Positions 24,759-30,754 of a stretch of DNA of 30,754 bases are shown here, piece by piece (position 1 is the stretch's first letter; every line of letters starts with the position of its first letter). The translations under genes and the position numbers were made by a program. This stretch comes from DATECU01 sp035286745 (GTDB lineage: Bacteria; Acidobacteriota; Vicinamibacteria; Fen-336): positions 1 to 30,754 of the forward strand of contig DATECU010000125.1 of assembly GCA_035286745.1 (NCBI GenBank), read 5' to 3'. Below the pieces are notes generated by a model. The model saw only the letters and a list, made by a program, of their open reading frames with translations, made no database searches and was not told the DNA's origin.

Positions 24759-24764
24759 ATTCTA
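24759..24764 (-). promoter_or_regulatory. TAGAAT -10-like element at the M28 start
   Basis: TAGAAT on the minus strand is followed by CCGCC and ATG 24753. With no Shine-Dalgarno present this may be a leaderless promoter, although the five-base spacing is short. No clear -35. Confidence 0.3.
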
Positions 24765-24830
24765 GCCTGCGGCGAGGTCGGTGGAGCGCGATCGAGGGGC
24801 GCGGGGTCGCGATGGTCGCGATGGCACGTG

Positions 24831-24859
24831 TTGTGGGTCGGAAGGCAGGGGACTAGCAT
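24831..24859 (+). promoter_or_regulatory. Sigma70-like promoter of the exported TPR gene
   Basis: TTGTGG (24831-24836), 17-base spacer, TAGCAT (24854-24859). Transcription would begin near 24866, just before GGAGG (24872-24876) and ATG 24882. This argues against the alternative ATG at 24858. Two copies of GGTCGCGAT in tandem lie upstream (about 24805-24822). Confidence 0.5.
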
Positions 24860-24881
24860 GGGAGGAACTACGGAGGACGTG

Positions 24882-25649
24882 ATGACCGCCGCCGCCCTGG
24901 CGCTTTGCGCTGTGCTGCCGATCGTGCAGGCCGGCCGCCCCCCGGACCCCCGGGTCAAGCTGCAGCGAATGGAGGCGATGCGCCACTATCGAGCGGGGCT
25001 TGGGCACCTGGGCTCCGAGCAGTTCGAGCGCGCGGCGCAGGAGTTCCGCGCTGCTGTCGTCCGGGATCCGCTGCTGATTCTGGCTCACTACGGCTTGGGG
25101 CAGGCCCAGATGGCGCAAAAGCAGTATGTGGAAGCGATAGACGCCTATCGAGGAGCCAAGACAGCGTACCGCGAGCTCCTGATTCTCGAACAGAGTCAAC
25201 AGATGGTCGCCCAGGAACGCCGCGAGGACGGCGTGCGAGACCTCAAGGACGCGATCCGGGAGCTCCAGATGCAGCTCAGCCACGCCAGGTCGGATGCCGA
25301 GCGGGTGCGGATCCAACAGCGGATCCAGAACCTGGAGGCTGGTGTCGCCGGACTAGAGCGGCAAAGAAACCTGGGCCTGGGCGTGGATGCGGTGCCCGCG
25401 GAGTTCTCGCTGGCCCTGGGCAGCGCTCACTTCCGCGCCGGCCAACTGGTGGAAGCCGAGGTCGAGTACCTGGAGGCCCTCAAGGTCAACCCCAAGTACG
25501 GGGAGGTGCACAACAACCTGGCGGTCATCTGCATGCTGAGCGGTCGCCTCGACGAGGCCGAAGCGCACGTGAAGGCCGCCGAGAAGGCCGGCCTTAGGGT
25601 CAACTCCGAGTTCAAGGCGGCCTTGCGTCGCCGGCGGGAACAGAAGTAG
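24882..25649 (+). CDS. Exported TPR/coiled-coil protein
   Basis: 255 residues from ATG 24882, with GGAGG five bases upstream. A signal peptide (about 1-17, ending VQA) is followed by TPR units: MRHYRAGLGHLGSEQFERAA and HYGLGQAQMAQKQYVEAIDA. A charged coiled coil comes next (about 105-165: LKDAIRELQMQLSHARSDAE and RIQQRIQNLEAGVAGLERQR). Two more TPR units follow (FSLALGSAHFRAGQLVEAEV; EVHNNLAVICMLSGRLDEAE), and the end is basic. TPR arrays split by a coiled coil suggest a periplasmic adaptor. No partner is apparent; it is divergent from the M28 peptidase and converges on the radical SAM gene. Confidence 0.85.
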   Translation: MTAAALALCAVLPIVQAGRPPDPRVKLQRMEAMRHYRAGLGHLGSEQFERAAQEFRAAVVRDPLLILAHYGLGQAQMAQKQYVEAIDAYRGAKTAYRELLILEQSQQMVAQERREDGVRDLKDAIRELQMQLSHARSDAERVRIQQRIQNLEAGVAGLERQRNLGLGVDAVPAEFSLALGSAHFRAGQLVEAEVEYLEALKVNPKYGEVHNNLAVICMLSGRLDEAEAHVKAAEKAGLRVNSEFKAALRRRREQK

Positions 25650-25730
25650 CGGAGCGCCGACCGGCCGTCCCTACACCCGAGAGGCAGGAGCCGAGGTCCT
25701 GGCGGGGCTGGAGAGCCTGCTCGGGGATCC

Positions 25731-25763
25731 CGCCTGAGGGGACCGGCGCTCCCGGCTCAGGCG
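25731..25763. terminator. Bidirectional hairpin between converging genes
   Basis: CGCCTGAG (25731-25738) and CTCAGGCG (25756-25763) pair perfectly. Inside them GGGA (25739-25742) and TCCC (25750-25753) extend the stem past a two-base bulge. It overlaps the radical SAM stop codon and lies after the TPR stop, so it could terminate both. No T-tract is present. Confidence 0.5.
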
Positions 25764-27079
25764 AAGCGGCCGCAGCACTTGCGGTACTTCTTGCCGCTAC
25801 CGCAGTCGCAGGGTGAGTTAGGTGAAGGCTCCTGCATGCGTCCCAGCCGCGCCTCGCGGTCGCGCCGCCTGACCCATCCCATCACGTTGGCGGGAGGTCG
25901 TTGCTCGCGCAGCTCCCGACTCATGAACTCCATGGCGGGCCGGATGTGGTTGAAGAAGCGCCGGTAGCCGGCGCACAGGTAGTTCAGGCCGGGCTCGCCG
26001 TCGGGGGTGGTGGTGAAGCGGTGCTTGGGGCACTCGCCGTTGCAGACGAAACGGACCTCGCAGTCGCGGCAGTAGGCGGGCAAGCCGTCCCGCTTGTCGA
26101 GGCCGAAGGCCGTCTGCTGCGGGGAGCCCACCAGGGCGGCCAGGGGGTTCTCCATCACGTTGCCCAGGCGGTTCTCGGGGTAGACGTAGTGGTCGCAGGA
26201 GTAGACGTCTCCGTTGTGCTCGATGGCCAGAGCCTGACCGCAGGTCTCGGCGAAGACGCAGAGACTCGAAGGCTGGCCGTGCCAGATCTCCAGGGCCACG
26301 TCGAAGATCTGGACGAACACCCTACCCACGTCGTTTCGCACCCACTCGTCGAAAACGCCGACCAGGAAGCTGCCGTACTGGCCGGGCTCCACCGACCACT
26401 CGGTGACCAGGGCCCCGGCCTTGAGATTGGGGGAGGCGAAGGTCAGACCGCTGCTCTGACTGGGGGGCGCCCCCCGCTCGACGACGGGTATGAACTGCAT
26501 CACGCGGCTGCCGACGTCCCGGAGGAATCGGTAGACGGGGAGGGGCGCCTGTGAGTTGTGGCGCTGGACCACGGTCAGGGTGTTGAAGCGCACCTTGTGC
26601 TTTTGCAGGACGCCCATGCCGCGCATGACGCTCTTGAAGGTGGGTCGCCCGCCCTTGTCGACGCGGTAGCGATCGTGGAATTCCTCGGGGCCGTCAATGG
26701 AGAGCCCCACCAGGAAGCGGTGCTCGGCCAGGAACTCGGCCCAGCGATCGTCGAGGAGAACGCCGTTGGTCTGGAAGGCGTTGTCGATCCGCTTGCCGCC
26801 GGCGTACTTTCGTTGGAGGGCCACGATCTTTCGGAAGTGGTCGACGCCCAGGAGCGTGGGCTCGCCGCCCTGCCAGGCGAAGGAGACGACCGGGACCCGC
26901 TGGGCCTCGATGTACTGACGGATGTAGGACTCGAGCACGTCGTCGGGCATGGCCCAGCCGGCCTTCCCCTGCCGATCCGGGTACAGAGCCTCCTTCTCGA
27001 GATAGAAGCAGTACTTGCAGTCGAGGTTGCAGATCGGCCCGATGGGCTTGGTGAGGACGTGGAAGGCCGGAGGGGTCGT
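25757..27079 (-). CDS. Radical SAM/SPASM sulfatase-maturase-like enzyme with SEC-C tail
   Basis: About 440 residues if it starts at the ACG at 27079. The radical SAM cluster motif is CNLDCKYC (Cys17, Cys21, Cys24 on that numbering) after FHVLTKPIGPI, the usual opening of anaerobic sulfatase-maturating enzymes (anSME). SAM-binding WQGGEPTLLG and LSIDGPEEFHD follow. The SPASM region has CGQALAIEHNGDVYSCDHYV, then YCRDCEVRFVCNGECPKHRF and a final LCAG, ligating two auxiliary clusters. The last 18 residues (PCDCGSGKKYRKCCG) are a SEC-C zinc motif. Family members convert Cys or Ser to formylglycine in sulfatases. Between the upstream stop (27092-27094) and the Cys motif there is no in-frame ATG, GTG or TTG; an AGGAG lies nine bases before the ACG. 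No sulfatase is nearby. Confidence 0.88.
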   Translation of the reverse strand, partial: TTPPAFHVLTKPIGPICNLDCKYCFYLEKEALYPDRQGKAGWAMPDDVLESYIRQYIEAQRVPVVSFAWQGGEPTLLGVDHFRKIVALQRKYAGGKRIDNAFQTNGVLLDDRWAEFLAEHRFLVGLSIDGPEEFHDRYRVDKGGRPTFKSVMRGMGVLQKHKVRFNTLTVVQRHNSQAPLPVYRFLRDVGSRVMQFIPVVERGAPPSQSSGLTFASPNLKAGALVTEWSVEPGQYGSFLVGVFDEWVRNDVGRVFVQIFDVALEIWHGQPSSLCVFAETCGQALAIEHNGDVYSCDHYVYPENRLGNVMENPLAALVGSPQQTAFGLDKRDGLPAYCRDCEVRFVCNGECPKHRFTTTPDGEPGLNYLCAGYRRFFNHIRPAMEFMSRELREQRPPANVMGWVRRRDREARLGRMQEPSPNSPCDCGSGKKYRKCCGRFA

Positions 27080-27091
27080 GGCTTCTCGCTC

Positions 27092-29776
27092 CTAACGAGT
27101 CTCGATGCCGGGGGCGACCTCGACCCTGAGCCGCTGCTCCTCTTTGGCCTTGCCGCAGGTGAGGGTGAGCTTGTACTCGCCGGCCCGCACGAACTTGCGG
27201 CCCTCGCCCCCGTATTCGACCAGCAGGTCCTTCGCCGGTTTGAGATCCCAGGTCACGCGGTTGAGCCCCGCATAACCGGGGCCGGTGAGGTTGGCGACCG
27301 GTTGGCCGCCGGCGTTCTCGATCGAGATCTTGACCCCGTCAGCGGTCGTTTCCTTGACGTGGTAGGTGAGGACGGCGCCCTCGGGCGGGTTCTCGCCGCG
27401 GAAGACGGCATTGCCCGCCCAGTCCACGAAGCCCGGCAGCAGGTTGGTGGCCAGGGCCGGTCGGGGTTCGAACAGGTGGGCTTCCTTGGCCAGCACCTCC
27501 GGCGTCAGCTCCTGGAGAGGGCGCAGGTCGTCAATGATGTAGAGGCTCCGGCCGTGGGTGGCGATAACAAGATCGCGGGCATCCGGCTGGACCAGGATGT
27601 CGTCGACCGCCACCGTGGGGAGCTGGCCGAGCTTCAGCCAGTGCCCTCCCTGGTCGAAGCTGGCGAAGAGGCCGAACTCGGTGCCGGCGTAGAGCAAGCG
27701 GGGATTGAGGGGATCCTCGCGCACGACCTTGACGGGTCCGTTAGCCGGGAGGTCCGAGGCCAGGGCCTGCCAGGTTCGCCCCAGGTCGGCGGTCCGGTAG
27801 AGGAGGGGGGCGTCGTTTCCGGTGCGGTGGGCATCGACCGCCAGGTAGGCGACCTTGGGGTCGACCGCGCTGGCTTCGATTCGGCTCACCCACTGGCCGT
27901 TCACCGCCGCCGGCAGAGTGCCCGTGAGGTCCGCCCAGCGCGTGCCGGCATCCTCGGTGATCCAGACCTTGCCGTCGTCGGTGCCGGCCCACAGCAGGCC
28001 AGCTTTCACCGGCGACTCGGCGAGCGTGTACACGACGCCGAAGTTCTCGGCTCCGCTGCCGACGGCGGTGGTCTTGGCCAACTCCTGGGCCGAGAGGTCG
28101 GGGCTGGAGAGCGTCCAGTGCTCGCCCTGCTCGGTCAGCTTGAACACCCGGTTCCCCGCCAGGTACAACGTTCCCGGCTGGTGCCGGCTGCCGATCAGCG
28201 GTGAGTTCCAGTGGAAGCGATAGCCGGGCTGGCCCTCGGCCGGCTCCGGGCGGAGACCCTTGATCTCGCCGCTGGCCAAGTGCATGCGATGGAGGTACCC
28301 CTCCTGGGACTCGGCGTACACGATGTCCTTGTCCTTGTGGTCGAAGACGCAGTAGAACCCGTCGCCGCCGCCGATGTTGATCCAGTCGGAGTTGAGGATG
28401 CCCTCCTTGCTGGAGGTGCGGCTGGGGCCCACCCAGTTCAGGTTGTCCTGTAAGCCCCCGCACAGGCGGTAGGGGGTGCTCCGGTCGGCGGAAATCCGGT
28501 AGAACTCGCCGGCCGCAAAGCGCGCGAGATGCTCCCATCCCTCTGCCCCGTTGACGCTGAGGTAGGCGCCGCCGTCGGTGCCCAGCAGCAGCCGCTTGGG
28601 GCTCCGGGGGTCGATGGCCAGGGCGTGAACGTCAGGATGGACCTTGGCGAACCGATCCTCTCGGAAGCTCTTGCCCCCGTCCTCGGACACGTGCAGCGCA
28701 TAACCCAGTAGGTAGACCCTCTGGTCGCTTTCGGGATCGACCCGGATCTGGCTGAAGTAGAAGGCCCGCGGGGTGAGACCGCTCATCCGGGTCCAGGTCT
28801 CACCCGCGTCCTCGGACCGGAAGACGCCGCCCCGCTTGCTCTTCAGGTTGTCGATGCCCGAGGTCCCGCCCTCATGGCTGTCCACCACCGCGTAGACCAC
28901 CTTGGGGTTCTTCGGAAAGACGGCCAGGCCGATGCGTGCGGTTTCCCTGGGCAGGCCCTGGTCCAGCCGCCTCCAGGTGCTTCCCCCATCCCGGCTCTTG
29001 AAGACACCGCCCAGGTCCTTGCCGTCGGTGGCCGCGGGGCCGGAGGTGAAGGACCAAGGCGTGCGGCGACGGGCATAGAGGCTCGCGTAGAGAACACTCG
29101 GATCGCCAGGATCGATCGCCAGCTCGCCGCCACCCACCCGATCTGCGTAAGGCGCAGGCGCGCTCAGGACCGTCTTCCAGGTGGCGCCCCCGTCGGTGGT
29201 CTTGAAGATGCCCCGGCCCGGGCTGGGCACCCAGAGGTGGCCGGCGGCTGCCACCCAGGCGGTCTTGGGATCGCTCGGATGGACCACGATGCGGGCGATG
29301 GCACGGCTGTCGGCGAGGCCCACGTGGACCCAGGTGGCCCCTGCATCCTCGGAGCGGTAGACGCCGTTGCCCCAGGCCGAGCTGTTGCGGTCGTTGGCTT
29401 CACCGGTGCCCACCCACAGCACCTTGGGGTCGGAGGGGGCGACGGCGACGGCACCGATGGAAGCCACAGCCTCCTTGTCGAAGAGGCCCTGGAAGCTGGC
29501 GCCATCGTCCGTGGTCTTCATGACCCCGCCGGTGGCCAGGCCGATGTAGAACGTGTAGAGGTCCTTGGGGTCGAAGGCGACATCGGAGACACGCCCCCCC
29601 ATGACCGCCGGACCGATGCTGCGCGCCTTTAAGGTCTTGACGGTGGCGGCTTCGACGCGCAGCGGCGTGTTGGCCGGGGCGACCGGCGCGGGCTGGTTCT
29701 TGGCTTTGGGCTTGTCGGCGGCCGAGGCCATCGCCGCGGAGAGGGTCAGCAGGACGAACAGGGCAGCCAGGGGCAT
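27092..29776 (-). CDS. Exported sortilin/VPS10-fold BNR-repeat protein
   Basis: 894 residues from ATG 29776 with GAGG about five bases upstream. A signal peptide (about 1-20, ending ASA) leads into a beta-propeller region with many Asp-box/BNR repeats: KTTDDGASFQGL, RSEDAGATWVHV, KTTDGGATWKTV, KSRDGGSTWRRL, RSEDAGETWTRM, VSEDGGKSF and ITEDAGTRWADL. The conserved CGGLQDN segment marks the large secreted sortilin-like glycosyl-hydrolase-related group abundant in Acidobacteriota and Bacteroidota. The C-terminal about 130 residues form an immunoglobulin-like beta domain (TYHVKETTADGVKISIENAG, RVTWDLKP). Enzymatic activity is unproven for the family. STPYR (433-437) fits the loose [CS]xPxR sulfatase pattern, which is notable because the maturase follows directly. 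Confidence 0.9.
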   Translation of the reverse strand: MPLAALFVLLTLSAAMASAADKPKAKNQPAPVAPANTPLRVEAATVKTLKARSIGPAVMGGRVSDVAFDPKDLYTFYIGLATGGVMKTTDDGASFQGLFDKEAVASIGAVAVAPSDPKVLWVGTGEANDRNSSAWGNGVYRSEDAGATWVHVGLADSRAIARIVVHPSDPKTAWVAAAGHLWVPSPGRGIFKTTDGGATWKTVLSAPAPYADRVGGGELAIDPGDPSVLYASLYARRRTPWSFTSGPAATDGKDLGGVFKSRDGGSTWRRLDQGLPRETARIGLAVFPKNPKVVYAVVDSHEGGTSGIDNLKSKRGGVFRSEDAGETWTRMSGLTPRAFYFSQIRVDPESDQRVYLLGYALHVSEDGGKSFREDRFAKVHPDVHALAIDPRSPKRLLLGTDGGAYLSVNGAEGWEHLARFAAGEFYRISADRSTPYRLCGGLQDNLNWVGPSRTSSKEGILNSDWINIGGGDGFYCVFDHKDKDIVYAESQEGYLHRMHLASGEIKGLRPEPAEGQPGYRFHWNSPLIGSRHQPGTLYLAGNRVFKLTEQGEHWTLSSPDLSAQELAKTTAVGSGAENFGVVYTLAESPVKAGLLWAGTDDGKVWITEDAGTRWADLTGTLPAAVNGQWVSRIEASAVDPKVAYLAVDAHRTGNDAPLLYRTADLGRTWQALASDLPANGPVKVVREDPLNPRLLYAGTEFGLFASFDQGGHWLKLGQLPTVAVDDILVQPDARDLVIATHGRSLYIIDDLRPLQELTPEVLAKEAHLFEPRPALATNLLPGFVDWAGNAVFRGENPPEGAVLTYHVKETTADGVKISIENAGGQPVANLTGPGYAGLNRVTWDLKPAKDLLVEYGGEGRKFVRAGEYKLTLTCGKAKEEQRLRVEVAPGIETR

Positions 29777-29830
29777 CGTCACCTCAGGTGGAGAAGGAGC
29801 GGGATACCAGGCTCGCCCCAGCCGCCGACT

Positions 29831-30754
29831 CTAGCACAGGCCGGCGCCGGGGTCGGCGAGCGCGGCCGCCAAGGCTAGACGCATGCCCTCGGCCTTGTGG
29901 AGCGTCTCCTGGTACTCCTGGTCGGGGTCGGAGTCGGCCACGATGCCGCCGCCGGTCTGGAAGCTGACCCTGCCGGCGGTCACCAGCGCCGAACGGATGA
30001 GGATGTTGGCATCCAGACGACCGGAGGGCGTGGCATAGAACAGGGCTCCGGTGTAGAAGCCGCGGGCCGCCGGTTCCAGAGCGTCCAGAATCTGCATGCA
30101 GCGGATCTTGGGGACTCCGGTGATGGTCCCGCCGGGGAACATGGCAAAGAGCGCGTCGAACGCGTCGCGGCCGGGGGCCAGCCGGGTGCGGACGTTGGAG
30201 ACGATGTGGCGGACCTGGGCATAGTCCTCGACCGTCATCAGCTCGTTCACCTCCACGCTGCCCAGCGCCCCCACCTTGCCCAGGTCGTTCCGCGCCAGAT
30301 CCACCAGCATCAGGTGCTCGGCGCGCTCCTTTTCGGAGAGGATCAGCTCCGCTGCCAAGGCGCGATCCCAGGCGGCGTCGGGGGAGCGGGGGCGGGTTCC
30401 GGCGATGGGGCGGGTGGAGGCCTCGCCGTCCGCGACCTTCAAGAGCCGCTCCGGCGAGGCGGAGACGATCTCGAAACCCGCGGCCCGGAAGTACCCGGAG
30501 AAGGGAGCCGGGCTCACCGCGCGGAGCGAGCGGTAGAGGTCGAGACCGGTCCTGGGCCAGGGCAGCTCGAAGCGCTGGGACAGATTGGCCTGGTAGATGT
30601 CCCCGCGGGCGATGTGCTCCAGAATGCGCAGAACGAGAGCCCGGTGCTCCCTCCGGGTCAGGTTCGAGAAGTCCGAGAGGTCCAGCGCTGCTCCGAGAGA
30701 GGGGCCGGGCGGCGTGCGCGGCGGGACGCCGCCCACGGGGCCCGGGGTGACGCC
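29831..30754 (-). CDS. pabB: Chorismate-binding synthase component I (PabB/TrpE family), 5' end missing
   Basis: The last 307 residues are visible; the start lies beyond the right edge. Motifs of the chorismate-binding domain are GDIYQANLSQRF, YFRAAGFEIVSASPERLL, RPIAGTRPRS, EHLMLVDLARNDLGKVG, HIVSNVRTRL, FPGGTITGVPKIRCMQILD and QTGGGIVADSDPDQEYQE. GDIYQANLSQRF is typical of PabB (4-amino-4-deoxychorismate synthase, folate pathway). The active-site PIAGT (codons at 30395-30409) is the TrpE form; many PabB have PIKGT. I lean to PabB on the overall sequence, but anthranilate synthase cannot be excluded. The 54 bases to the sortilin-fold gene hold only its ribosome-binding site. Confidence 0.85.
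   Translation of the reverse strand, partial: GVTPGPVGGVPPRTPPGPSLGAALDLSDFSNLTRREHRALVLRILEHIARGDIYQANLSQRFELPWPRTGLDLYRSLRAVSPAPFSGYFRAAGFEIVSASPERLLKVADGEASTRPIAGTRPRSPDAAWDRALAAELILSEKERAEHLMLVDLARNDLGKVGALGSVEVNELMTVEDYAQVRHIVSNVRTRLAPGRDAFDALFAMFPGGTITGVPKIRCMQILDALEPAARGFYTGALFYATPSGRLDANILIRSALVTAGRVSFQTGGGIVADSDPDQEYQETLHKAEGMRLALAAALADPGAGLC

Noticed and set aside
25660..25737. Short plus-strand frame after the TPR gene ending YTREAGAEVLAGLESLLGD
   Set aside because: It reads like a protein C-terminus but is too short to assign and has no start; possible gene remnant only.
26558..28204. Plus-strand frame of 548 codons opposite the maturase and BNR genes
   Set aside because: Antisense to two well-recognised proteins, with no motif of its own.
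1..30754. CRISPR array, tRNA, rRNA or complete insertion sequence
   Set aside because: Intergenic regions were read for regular spacer-repeat units, cloverleaf patterns and paired terminal repeats around a transposase; none was seen.

Overview
This is a very GC-rich window (by eye about two thirds G+C, with strong G/C preference at third codon positions). The gene mix fits a didermic, non-proteobacterial bacterium such as an Acidobacteriota member: lipoprotein-processing genes lgt and lspA, outer-membrane barrels ending in Phe, secreted BNR/sortilin-fold and M28/M4 peptidases, an Rhs remnant and a sulfatase-maturase-type radical SAM enzyme. The phylum is an inference; there is no rRNA or phylogenetic marker other than ileS. 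No tRNA, rRNA, CRISPR array or complete insertion sequence was found.

Left part (1-4077, minus strand): a TPR-type exported protein running off the left edge, an SH3-plus-barrel outer-membrane protein, and a thermolysin-type M4 protease with a strong sigma70-like promoter at 4048-4077. The last two form an operon.

Accessory island (about 4201-7376): a helix-turn-helix protein divergent from a MazF/PemK-type toxin; a miniature secreted Rhs protein carrying only the core domain plus a variable C-terminal region; an overlapping small membrane-anchored protein that could be its immunity partner; and a truncated Calx-beta/BACON remnant. Heptad GCTGANN repeats lie at the right edge of this island, and a related inverted-repeat array lies at 1131-1226.

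Core block (7377-12532, minus strand): ileS-lspA-lgt-rluD, tightly packed with overlapping or abutting stops and starts. It links signal-peptide-II processing of lipoproteins with translation and rRNA modification genes. Next to it lie two divergent paralogous small Cys-rich lipoproteins (12691-12900 and 13222-13422), which would be substrates of Lgt and LspA.

Middle (13455-19749): an integral membrane protein with a leaderless-looking promoter, then a plus-strand operon of a flippase-like membrane protein, a zinc-ribbon methyltransferase, an amidohydrolase and an outer-membrane barrel with an N-terminal CxxCH haem motif. A V4R-like sensor-domain gene converges on it and shares the stop tetranucleotide CTAG.

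Right part (19946-30754): a minus-strand run of an M28 membrane peptidase, an MFS transporter and a ChaN-PDZ protein; a divergent exported TPR protein; a sortilin/BNR-repeat protein followed by a radical SAM/SPASM/SEC-C maturase that has no ordinary start codon; and a chorismate-binding pabB/trpE-type gene cut by the right edge.
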